From NCBI RefSeq assembly GCF_016808335.1, contig NC_053148.1, positions 16,024,433 to 16,088,432 of the forward strand: DNA of 64,000 bases, read 5' to 3'. A program made the position numbers and the translations under genes. The notes under the pieces were generated by a model. The model worked only from the letters and a program-made list of their open reading frames with translations. It had not been told where the DNA came from and did not search any database. Source of the stretch: Panicum virgatum. Its lineage: Eukaryota; Streptophyta; Magnoliopsida; Poales; Poaceae. Each line of letters begins with the position of its first letter. The stretch's first letter is position 1. Of the stretch, positions 1-9,190 are shown in pieces.

Positions 1-1
1 C

Positions 2-958
2 AAGAGCCAAATCTTTGCTGACTTCATAGCGGAATGGACTCCTTCCCCAAGCAATTCTGGGGGTCCGGACGTCAACGCCGGACCCCTGAAGCCAGAAGTC
101 AGGACACCAGTCTTCATCGAGCCCCACTGGACACTCTTCTTTGACGGGTCTATCCGCGAGAAGTGGGCCGGAGCTGGTGTGGTCCTCATTGACCCAAACG
201 GAGATCAGCTGAAGTACATGGTGCACCTTGAGTTCAAGGCCACCAACAATATGGCAGAGTACGAAGCTTTGATCTTTGGCCTGACAGAAGCCCTGTCTCT
301 GGGGGTCCGGCAGCTCCTGGTGAAGGGAGACTCCCAATTGATCATCAAGCAGGTCCGGGGGGATTGTAGCTGCAACAATCCCCAGCTCGCGGCATACCGC
401 ATACACGTGAGGAAGCTCGAGAAGGACTTCGACGCCTTGGAACTGCAACATGTTCCCCGTGAATTCAACTCAGCAGCAGATGACCTCTCCACGAGAGCAT
501 CTACCTGGGCACCCGTGCCCGAGGGCGTCTTTGAAAGATGGTTGCTAAGACCTACCGCCCAGCCTGCCGAACTGGGTGAAGGCGATCAACCTAGCACCTC
601 GAAGCTAGCGGTCCCGGCGGCACTCCACCCGTGGTACCCGCCCAGGGTTGTGTGCACTGTTGAGGTCCCTGGAGACCTCGCAAAGCCACTCCCGTCTGCT
701 CAGGGAAGTCCCGATGCATGGATCTCCGAGATCCGGGGCTACCTGAAAGACAATATCCTTCCCGATGACGATGTGTCCGCTGAACGCATAGTACGATTGG
801 CTAAACGCTATGCGGTGGTAGAAGGGGATCTCTACCACCGTGGCGCCAATGGTATCCTCATGCGGTGCATTTCCCCGGGAAGAGGGGCGCGAGCTACTCG
901 CGGAGATCCATGGAGGCGAGTGTGGAAGTCATTCCTCATCTCGCACGCTTGTTGGTAA
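2..958 (+). pseudogene. Pol fragment of B: end of reverse transcriptase and RNase H
   Basis: Frame 2 is open from the window edge to a stop at 956-958. It starts in the connection region (QIFADFIAEW), followed by an RNase H domain with FFDGS (first Asp), NNMAEYEAL (Glu) and VKGDSQL (Asp). The next segment ends AADDLST, where family members normally have an Asp-Ala-Leu motif. The enzyme would degrade the RNA strand during reverse transcription in the virus-like particle. The frame is lost near 870-890: the next residues expected in this family (the zinc-binding His pair of integrase) lie in another frame, so a small indel has broken pol here. The start is outside the window. Confidence 0.85.
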
Positions 959-1843
959 GGTCTTTCGGCATGGCTTCTACTGGCCGACAGCACTCTAGGA
1001 TGCGGCTGAGATGGTAAAGTCCTGCAAAGCATGCCAGCTCCATATAAAGCAAATACACACACCAGCTCAAGCTCTGCAAATAATTCCACCCTCATGGCCA
1101 TTTGCCGTACGGGACATGGATATCCTGGGGCCGTTCCACCGGGCCGTCAGCGGGTACCGGTTCCTCTACGTCGCCATTGACAAATTCACAAAGTGGCCAG
1201 AGGTTACCCCTATGGTAAACATCACCAAGAAATTAGCAGTCGCATTCCTCAAGTCCATTGTGTGCAGATTTGGCATCCCAAGCCACATCATCGCGAACAA
1301 CGGGTCCCAATTCAAAAGCAGACTCTTCAAAGAGTACTGCGAGGACATCGGCATCCAGCTATGCTTTGCGTCCGTAGCACATCCCCGCAGCAATGGACAG
1401 GTCGAGAGAGCGAATGCAGAGGTCCTCAGGGGGCTCAAGACCCGCACCTACAACTGCTTGAAGAAGCATGGTGCAAAATGGGTTGATGAGCTTCCGTGCG
1501 TGCTATGGGGCAACCGGACCACACCCAGCCGAGCCACCGGGGAGACCCCATTCTTCCTGGTCTACGGGGCCGAAGCATGCCTTTGCCCGAAAATCCACCT
1601 GGGCTCAGCACGGGTCCAGGCTTTTGACGAATCCATGCAGGAACAATTGCGGCGTGACGACGTGGACTTCATTGACGAGCGAAGATGGCGAGCTACAATC
1701 CGAAATGCACGCTACAACCAGGTGCTCAGGCGCTATCATCAACGGTTCGTGCACAGTAGGGAGCTCCGGGGCGGGGACCTGGTCCTAAGGCGGATCCTGA
1801 ACCGAGCAGGGCTCCACAAACTCTCCCCCAACTGGGAGGATCC
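890..1843 (+). pseudogene. Integrase of B, N-terminal and catalytic part, interrupted by element A
   Basis: Frame 3 carries the integrase. The HHCC zinc-binding residues are spread over about 905-1035, ending in CKACQ. The catalytic core follows, with the first Asp in DMDILGPF, the second site in IIANNGSQF and the Glu in GQVERAN. The second catalytic Asp is replaced by Asn (ANN where the family has ADN). An in-frame TAG at 996-998 stands where relatives have Gln. The ORF runs up to KLSPNWE at 1838 and is then cut by the LTR of element A. The missing C-terminus is found at 17873-17986. With the frameshift, nonsense codon and missing catalytic residue, this copy is dead. Confidence 0.9.
1839..1843. 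repeat. Target-site duplication of element A, left copy (GATCC)
   Basis: Five bases before the LTR of A read GATCC. The five bases after its other LTR (17873-17877) read GGTCC, a one-base mismatch. Restoring GGTCC gives the Gly-Pro expected in the integrase after NWE, so the left copy probably mutated after insertion. Confidence 0.8.
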
Positions 1844-2619
1844 TGTGACACCTCAGGTGTCAATACTTTGAAATCCAATCAATACACATTAGGGAAAGTT
1901 AAAAGAAAAATTTGGGAAACTAATTCAAAGAGAAAGGACCAAATAAAATACAAATCATACAAAAGAAATTAAAGGAAAAAGAGAAAGGAGTGAAAAACTA
2001 CTCAAATCTTAATTTGAAAATGTGCACAAAATTTTTGTTGGCTCATGAGAAGTATTTCAATTGACATGTGCTCAATTGAACTTCAGCCAAAGTCAAGTCA
2101 AAAACTGATTAAAACTAAAGTCCTTTTGTGCAAATATGTAAATGTACCAATAGTTCAAAATGTGAGTTTCAAACGAAAATTTGCATAACACAAAAGTGGT
2201 AGATCTTGAAAAGTTATACAAAAATGGTATTCAACACTTTTCCATTTGAGCCCTCCAAGTAGGAGATAATTTTTGTTTACCGAGAGGTCCCTGAAATTTT
2301 CAGAAATCGCAAAAGAGCCCCCATCTCCATCTCTCTCTCCCGGCTGGCTCTGTTTCGCCCGCCGCCCGCCGTACGCCGCCGGTGGACTTCGTCCACCACG
2401 CGCCCACGGCCAAATGGACCCGGGGAAACCGTTTAACGCCACCTGGCCCGCCCCTTGGCACCTCCTCGCGCGCACACGCGTCCCAGGCCGCTCCCGAGCC
2501 GCCACGACACCCCGGCCGGCGCAGCGCCGCTGCCTCCTCCGCCCGCTCGCCGTCGAGTCACCCAGGGCCAAATCGACCACCCCCAGTCACTACATTTCTC
2601 ACCCAGGAGCTCTTTGGCC

Positions 2620-2626
2620 TATAAAG
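2620..2626 (+). promoter_or_regulatory. TATA box of the 5' LTR of A
   Basis: TATAAAG lies at the end of a GC-rich stretch. About 40 bases downstream comes a CT-rich tract and an ATG opening a very short ORF (2688-2720). Relatives at 14504 (A, 3' LTR), 41629 (D) and 27056 (C) have a TATA box in the same context, so this is the likely start region of the genomic transcript. Confidence 0.7.
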
Positions 2627-4633
2627 ACCCCCAGAAACCCACGGTCGCGCCCCTTCTTCCTCTTCTTCCTCCTCCCGCCGCTCCGCCATGGCCGCCGAGA
2701 TCCAGCTCGCGCGGACCGGCTAGCCCAGCCCCACATTGCCCCCTCCGACCACCGCAGAAGCTTCTCCACCTCCTAGTTACGCTCCACGCGCGCGGAATCG
2801 AACCCAAAACCCCTCCCGAAGCCGTTCCCCTTTTGCGCCGCCGCCGGCGAGCTCAGGCTCACCGCGGACCGGCCAGCTCCGGGGAAGGCCGAGCCCGATA
2901 GCTACCCCAGAAGCATCCACGAGCTCACGCGGTGCTTGTGCGTGCCTTGTTCCCCTACCCCGAGCCCTCCTTCACCTCCAGCGCCGGCGAGCCGAACAAC
3001 CGACCCGCCATCAACGCCAACGAGCTTGAACCTGTGCTCCAAACGCTCGAACGTCGACCAGGGTAGGTGTTCCTCGATCCTTTCTCCCCCACGCGCCTCC
3101 CCGTGGCAGCCCCGGTAAGCCCTGCACCGCAGAACACCACCGGCAAGATGCCACGGCGGAGAAGGCCGGCGAAGGACCCGGTTGTAATTTCTTTTTTTCG
3201 TTCAAGGGTGTCTCTGCAAGTTTTACAGTGTATACCAGTGAACTTCTAAAATGCGAAACAAATCACAGAAAAATCAGAAAAATGCAAACTCAACTGATCT
3301 GGAATCCTTGTAACAAAATCTACAAATTTTGTAACATTCACATTTGCAGAAACTCAACCGAATTTAATCTAGGGAAAAGATTAAGAAAATCACCTTATGC
3401 ATGTTCATGAAGTTCTGCTCATCAAATGACTTTGATTTTTGGATATGTTATAACTAATGGGATGCTAAGATCACAGTAAAAAGATGACACCAAACCAAAA
3501 CAGTTATCGGGTTAGAACAATCAAGATTCTCTAATCTGTTGTTAGCAATCTCGATTTAATTCTGGAAAATGTGTACATGAACTTGCTCTGAAAATTTTAC
3601 TACAGCCTTGTGCCACTGAATCCCTGTAAATCTCTAAAATTCAAATTTATTAGAGTTCATTTGCTATATACCATGATTTATGCTTTTTTAATCAACTTAA
3701 TTCCTCATATATAGTTCTTATGCTCAGAAAAATTTATATTTATTTCTGGAGTCTCTTTTTAGCTCTATGTTCCTGTCTAAAAATTTTGAGCTGCAGTTAC
3801 AGAGTTTTGCCTTGGTGAATAATCATGCTTAACATCTTAGGGCTAGATTTACTATTTTTGTTCTGAGTAATCTACAATGTTTCTGATCATCATTTTTGGG
3901 CATGATCTTGTTTAGAGTATTTTCTACCTGTGATAAAAAGTTCAGATGCAATACTCGTCGGATGCATCTTGAGAAATTCATGCAAGCTCATGTTAAATTA
4001 ACTGAATAACTAATTTATCATAGTGAGTTAAATCTTGAAAAATTTTCTGGAGTATGATTAACTCAGGACCAGTCTCTGGTAAAAATTTGAGAAGCAAATC
4101 CTTAGTAAAACTTTCTGTAGATTTAATCTTTGTTAATGGCTTGCTGTTTTTAATCTTTTTATCACCTCTGCTATATAAGCGTATAAAACCTGGAAAAATT
4201 TCAGTACTGAGTTTATGCTTTGAAGTTGCTTGCATAAAATTTGTAGCACCAGAATCCATGTTGAACATTCTGTACAAAAAGATGAAGTAACTAGAGTAAT
4301 CCTTTTGCATGAATAGTTATAGTTCTTGCTCTATGGTAGATGCTGAAATTTATACCCTAATGTTCAAGTTTGAATCTGAGTTACTTTAGTGTTTCATCAC
4401 TAGCTCTTTAGTAGTGGTGTTGTTAAGGAATAATGAAAGCATGCTATGTGTTGAAATAAAAAAATGAAAACCCAAAACCCCACTCATTCATGAATAACCG
4501 TAGTTATGTTTGCTACTCTATAAACGGTTGCCCATGCAATGAAATGTGAAATCATCACTAAATTAACTTTCATGGACTACAACTTTATCGTGAAGGAAAG
4601 AAATTATATCCCTGAATAACTCAAAATCTTGCA

Positions 4634-4861
4634 TTGCATATAGAAACGGTTAACCTCGCGGACGGAGACTACGAACTGGTGCCCGCGGACTCTCGTGCGG
4701 AGCAGGAGGTTAATCTGAACTGTACTAACTTGTCTCAAGACCTGGGCCAAGCCCCAGAAGCTTTTCTGTCTGACAGTGCCCAAGAAGGCAAGCCCCGGAG
4801 CATAATCCCACTATTTTTTTTCGAATTACCATTCTGCTATCTATTTATTAATGTATGGTAA
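4634..4861 (+). other. Short acidic ORF inside the LTR of A, conserved in C and D
   Basis: An open frame runs for 75 codons; it has no ATG here. Its core (VNLADGDYELVPADS, then VNLNCTNLSQDLGQ, then SDSAQEGKPR) recurs in frame in the LTRs of D (43583-43834) and, more diverged, of C (28037-28270). The sequence just before it, GCATATAG, resembles a splice acceptor. I do not recognise the peptide family. It may be an exon of an LTR-initiated transcript or a conserved nucleotide element that happens to be open. Confidence 0.4.
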
Positions 4862-5715
4862 TAGTTGGTTTTCTGCAATTAAGTTCTCTAGGCGTTGATC
4901 GAAAACCCTAGATGCATGATCCATAGGAACCTATGTTTGATACCGGATCTTTTTATCGACTAGTTGCCATGCTAAATAGGTTCGGTAGAAGTCGAGTGGT
5001 TCCCTGCCTCTCGCGAGCAAATAGGATTTGTACTGACTTTAATTCCTGTTGAAATATAAGGACAACGGGCGGGGTTGTGTAGTTGTGATACCCCGCTGGT
5101 ATAGTCAAAAATGGCTAAGGTCGCGGTGTGTGGCTCATTTCGTTAAGCGTTTGAAAGTACTAGCCACATACCGAGAAATATGGTAATCGGTAAGCTTAAG
5201 TACCTGATTGGACCGGCGAGTGGAACGATCTCGCACCCTCCTGGTAGAAGTAGGGTTTATTTTTATGTCGCGACGTACGGGTGCAGAGTGGTCGGACTCT
5301 GTAGTTGGGGAGGGTGTTCCGGATCCACGGACTGGAAAGAAAAGGGAAAAGTAGCGTGGGCGGGAGCGAAGTCGATCCCCATGCGTGTGGTCTAGGTTCC
5401 CCTGGCCAGGTTGAAATTCAATTCAGAATCGTCCGCCTCTCACGGCATGAGATTGCTTAATGTTTTCGGTCACATAGAGTAACAAGTGAAATCCAATGAT
5501 GAAAATATTGTTGGTTGATTAAATGGTTGCTCTACCATGTTTGAGTAGAGTCAGTTGCAAATTTAGAATGGTTAATTCTACTAGAATCTGGCTAAGTAAA
5601 ACCTGAAATTAAGGATCAACACTTAGCGGCATTTTTGGCAAACAAACCCTACCAACCAAAAAGCTTGCATGTCTAGTTATCGGACTATGTTATATCTGGA
5701 GACGGGTCAGTCTTG

Positions 5716-5735
5716 CTGAGTATTAGTATACTCAG
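5716..5735 (+). promoter_or_regulatory. Perfect 8-bp hairpin conserved in the chromovirus LTRs
   Basis: CTGAGTAT, loop TAGT, ATACTCAG. The same 20 bases occur at 17352, 23687, 29128 (one mismatch), 32944 and 44727, always after GTCTTG and about 0.5 kb before the LTR end. It may act in RNA processing or polyadenylation; that is inference. Confidence 0.5.
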
Positions 5736-6238
5736 CCTTGCTTGTGGCACTGTTTTTCAGGTACTAACTTTGAAGACCTGTTTGCGAGTCTTACTTGGCC
5801 TTGTACTCTGCCTCCGGGTTGGTCTGTTGAGTGGGATGGCCCTTCAGCTGGTGCTAATCACCCTCCCGCTGAGTGACGCATTCGTACGGGCTTTACCGAT
5901 GCGTCACGTTATTTCGTTAGTTATCTTTTAATGCTTCCGCTGAACTTTGAGACTTGAATAATTTGAGGAGTTGGAACTCCGTAGTACTTCGCTAGTCTGA
6001 ACATGGTTTGTAATAAGTTTTCTTTCCGCTGCAATCACTCTGAGATGTATGAAATGGTTTGTGTTGTAATCTCTGGGCTCACCTTCGTGTGAGTGTTGTC
6101 TGCTGATCCTGGAATAGCGTGGCTTTTATCGAGGCTTCACTCGAGGAACTGCCGGTGAGTGCCAGATTGGGTCAGAGTTGCTTAGCAACGAAGATCAGTG
6201 CACCCGGGCCCAGTAGTTTTGGGTGGTTCCGCCACAGC

Positions 6239-6250
6239 TGGCATCAGAGC
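6239..6250 (+). other. Primer binding site of A
   Basis: TGGCATCAGAGC is two bases after the LTR end. It differs by one base from the site complementary to plant initiator-Met tRNA (TGGTATCAGAGC), and the change still allows a G-U pair. D has the identical variant. Confidence 0.85.
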
Positions 6251-6507
6251 TCGCAGACAGCCTACCAGGGATGGCAACCTCGGTTTTCACAACAACAACT
6301 TAAAACTTGACTTCAAAGCTACTAAAGTTTTGAAAGAGTTTAGGATCTCCAAGGACAAGTCTAGGACGTAAAGCCCTAGGAAATCTTATGGGTATAATCA
6401 GGTGGCTTATTTTGTATGGCTAACTTCCAGCACCTTACTTCTCAGTATTTAAATCCTGTAATTTAAATTCTGCAACTACATCATCGCCACGAAGGTATGC
6501 TTACTCA

Positions 6508-6790
6508 GTCAGCTGAGGGAGTCTGACCTTCCCGTCGGTGATGCGAGCCGAACGCTGGAGCTCAAGCAGTGGCCTACTTGAGCTGCTGCCCATATACCAA
6601 CTTCGGTTGAGTATATGGGGATTAATAGTTCGAAATTGGAATTCAATTCCCCGTCAAAGACGGTACTCGGTCAATACGTTGTTTCGATAACGTATGCTTA
6701 ACGTTGTCCATACGGCGGTAATGGTATGGATGCCGATTCTATAGTAATCGGTAATGTATGGGGACGCTTTCGTGAGTGCTGGCACGAAAG
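6508..6790 (+). promoter_or_regulatory. Chain of seven leader hairpins in A
   Basis: Perfect stems follow one another: GTCAG 6508/6523, AGCTCAAG 6559/6577, CCCATATAC 6589/6611, CCGTC 6651/6659, ATACGTT 6674/6689, CCATAC 6708/6724, CCGATT 6733/6746, plus a terminal CTTTCGTG 6767/6783. Element D keeps the same chain, and its terminal stem has changed on both sides (CTTTTGTG with CACAAAAG). This suggests a functional RNA structure, for example in packaging, dimerisation or translation. Confidence 0.6.
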
Positions 6791-7636
6791 GTTCATTTTA
6801 TATACTGTCAATCTTCTGCAGGTACGCTAACTCGAAATCGAATTATAGGCTATCTAGCTATGTCGAGTAGCTATATAGTGAGAGACGTAATATGTATGCC
6901 ACCAAAGTCATTGCATAAGACCAAGGTTACTTGGCAATTTTTTCTCCTTGGTGAGGACGTAGGCTCTGCATTCATTCTCAAAAAGATTAGCAAATAAATC
7001 TCTGGGGAAATCGCAAGCAAATCCGTTAAAACACTATCCTAGGGAGTATCCAGAAAGTCTGCAACCTGGTTTCCACGAATTTTAACCTTCTGATAAGTTA
7101 CTTAAATCGACTTGGGGTAGTAAGACTAAATGATGTTTCCTAAGTTATCAAGCTGCTGTAAAAATTTGAAAATTTTTGAAGCCTTCTAGCATGGTATTTG
7201 TATTTTTGGATCAACCCTGTGTAAAACTGTTAACTCTGAACCGTCTATACAACTGAAATTTTTCGACCTTTATAAGTTGCTCAAACTAAAAATCGTTCAA
7301 CATGAAAGTTGTAGACAACTAAGTGATGAGCTTACCATAAACATTTGAAGAATTTTTGATGACTGGGTTGAGAGTTATAGTCAAAATACACCCTCTCTGG
7401 ACACTCAGTTTTCCTGGTTAACACCACTCTGAATACCTGAGCATATCACCCCCATGGAATCCGAATTGAGCTTAGTGATGACTAGGTAAATTGTTCCTTA
7501 ACATCAGAGGGATCTTGTGTAAATTTTTGAGAATTTTTGAAGCAAGCTCTCTACAGTTTTGGCCATTTCTTTCACTATTCCAGAGTTAGTAGTTCTTGTT
7601 ACCATCAGCTGATCCATCGGTCTTTTGTTGGGACAG

Positions 7637-8536
7637 ATGGAAGAGCTGCTGGTCGTTGATGCGCAGGGGCACGTGCACTCCGCTTGCCTGCACTGGGACG
7701 GGTTTCCCCGCCGTCTTTGGGAGCTTTTGAGTGCAGCCGGTTACCTCCAGCCACCGGTTTACGACGGCTACGAGTTTGTGGAGGACGGAGTTCGTCGCTG
7801 CAGTGTGACGATAGTGATCCCGCAGCACCCGCTCAACGGGTGGGAGCCGATCGTGACTCAGATGGTCGGTCACTACCTGCTGGACACCTGGGAGCTTACC
7901 GCCATGAGGGCGATGACTACCTTTTGCTCTTTGCGCCCTCTGGAGGTGGTTCTGACCGCGTTCGGGTTGTTCCCTGCACCTGACCCGGCAGACCCGCTTT
8001 GGCTTGACCGGATGGCACACGTGGACGTGGTCGCTACCCTTGACCCGGTCGGGGCACTTCGGACGACAGCGATGTGCTTGGACGGCCTTTACAGACTTCA
8101 CACTTACCAGAGTTACGCCGTCGCTCAGTTGGTGGACCACGCTCAGGCCTTGCACCTGGCGGTCCAGCTGAGAGATGGGCAGCTTCAGGAGGCTAGTACA
8201 GAGCTCGAGAGCAGGGCTACTCTTATCGCCCAGCTCCACGGCCAGGTTCACGAGCTTCAGGACACTGTGTCGGATCGTGACGCTACGATCAACTTCCTGG
8301 AGGACCAGTTTCACGACCTGCAGCTTGAGTTGGACGAGGCTCAAGGGCAGCTCCACGCGATACAGCACGCGCAGGATGCCCTTCACGCACCTCCCGACGA
8401 GATGCAGGTGGACGAGGAGGACGAGCCCCAGGAGATAGAGGGCGTTTCAGAGATGGACTCTGAGGACCAGGCGCCGCAGCCCGCACCGGTTGAGGTTCAC
8501 ACTCCCGCGGCGAGTGAGGCATCGGTCAACATGTAG
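7637..8536 (+). CDS. orf0 of element A: extra protein upstream of gag, unknown function
   Basis: An intact ORF starts at the ATG at 7637 (MEELLVVDAQGHVHSA) and codes for about 299 residues. The first 160 residues look globular, with HWDGFPRRLWELL, VTIVIPQHPL and a Pro-rich turn PAPDPADPLW. Residues of about 170-255 are rich in Leu, Gln and Glu with heptad spacing (QLQEASTELESRATLIAQL), which suggests a coiled coil. The tail is acidic (DEEDEPQEIEG). Element D has a homologue at 34863 interrupted by one stop, so the ORF is an inherited part of the family. Extra ORFs before gag are known in RIRE3/RIRE8-like elements, but their role is not known to me. GGGACAG directly before the ATG looks like a splice acceptor, so orf0 may be translated from a spliced RNA. 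A structural or Gag-accessory role is only a guess. Confidence 0.75.
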   Translation: MEELLVVDAQGHVHSACLHWDGFPRRLWELLSAAGYLQPPVYDGYEFVEDGVRRCSVTIVIPQHPLNGWEPIVTQMVGHYLLDTWELTAMRAMTTFCSLRPLEVVLTAFGLFPAPDPADPLWLDRMAHVDVVATLDPVGALRTTAMCLDGLYRLHTYQSYAVAQLVDHAQALHLAVQLRDGQLQEASTELESRATLIAQLHGQVHELQDTVSDRDATINFLEDQFHDLQLELDEAQGQLHAIQHAQDALHAPPDEMQVDEEDEPQEIEGVSEMDSEDQAPQPAPVEVHTPAASEASVNM

Positions 8537-9190
8537 ACCGAGGCGCTGTTTCTTAGCTTTTGTAGACTCCTCTTAGTGTAGCCTACTTTTGGATCATGGC
8601 TACTAGGCTAACTTAGAGTTGAGTAACCCCCTTAGTACTGATGTTAGGAGTGACCAAGTAGAAATGAGAGAACGATGGATGTAATGAACCCCTAATGCTA
8701 CTAGTGTTAAATATCAGTGATCTGCAAAAAGCTGAAGGCAGCAGCTAGTTCGAATTTTTATCCTCTTTTCCTTTCGGATTTAGCTCCTGAGTTGAATACC
8801 AAAGTTGTTCCAAATTTCATCAGGAACCTGCTCGCAAAATTTCAGCCCAAACGGATTGGTATTGCAGGAGATAATCGCAAATTACAGAAGCTCTGTTTTC
8901 TGTGAAGCAGAAAAACCAGAGGAGGAGTAATTGAATTTTTCGACTAACCTACTCTGGAAATCTGACTTTGTGATGACTACCAAAGTTGTAGATCATGAAA
9001 TTTCCTATCTCTTGTAAAAATTTCAAGTCCATATCATGTACCGAACTCCAGTTATGAGCGTTTTCGTATCGCTGGTCTTGCTGCACAACCTGATTAAGCA
9101 ATTTCCAGTATTTCCATGTCATTTTGAGTTGTATATTCCATTTGAAATGATGATAATGATGAGCCTAATGCAAAAGTACTCACATTTCAG
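8537..9190 (+). other. AT-rich interval between orf0 and gag of A
   Basis: I see no credible ORF here. It contains GTAGCC with a nearby complementary GGCTAC (about 8578-8607) and ends ACTCACATTTCAG directly before the gag ATG, a good acceptor-like sequence. D (35754-36405) is colinear and ends the same way. Composition and ends fit an intron. Confidence 0.5.

Larger units (their letters stand above)
1844..6236 (+). repeat. 5' LTR of element A (4,393 bp)
   Basis: The LTR begins TGTGACACCTCAGG and ends GGTTCCGCCACA, just before the primer site. It has three zones: an AT-rich start, a GC-rich block at about 2290-3180 with a TATA box and a CT-rich leader, and an AT-rich remainder holding a short conserved ORF (about 4641-4861) and a conserved hairpin (5716-5735). 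ORFs in the GC-rich block are compositional and I do not call them genes. The copy at 13728-17872 confirms the ends. Confidence 0.93.
6237..7636 (+). other. Untranslated leader of A with splice-donor-like site
   Basis: Between the LTR and orf0 lie 1.4 kb without a convincing ORF. The leader holds the primer site, a chain of hairpins (6508-6790) and, at 6821/6822, the donor-like CTGCAG|GTACGC, which is conserved in D at 34035/34036. The remainder is AT-rich and ends with a pyrimidine-rich stretch and GGGACAG directly before the orf0 ATG. Confidence 0.6.

Noticed and set aside
2273..3250. Several overlapping ORFs of 60-167 codons on both strands in the GC-rich LTR block of A (and 14157-15133, 26518-27437, 41272-42216)
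   Set aside because: They coincide with a GC-rich, low-stop promoter block, overlap in several frames, encode Pro/Arg-rich low-complexity peptides and are not alike between families except where DNA is nearly identical.
7586..8386. Minus-strand ORF of 266 codons opposite orf0 of A (also 34800-35246 in D)
   Set aside because: It mirrors the codon structure of orf0, and the orf0 frame is the one with sensible protein features and conserved ATG.
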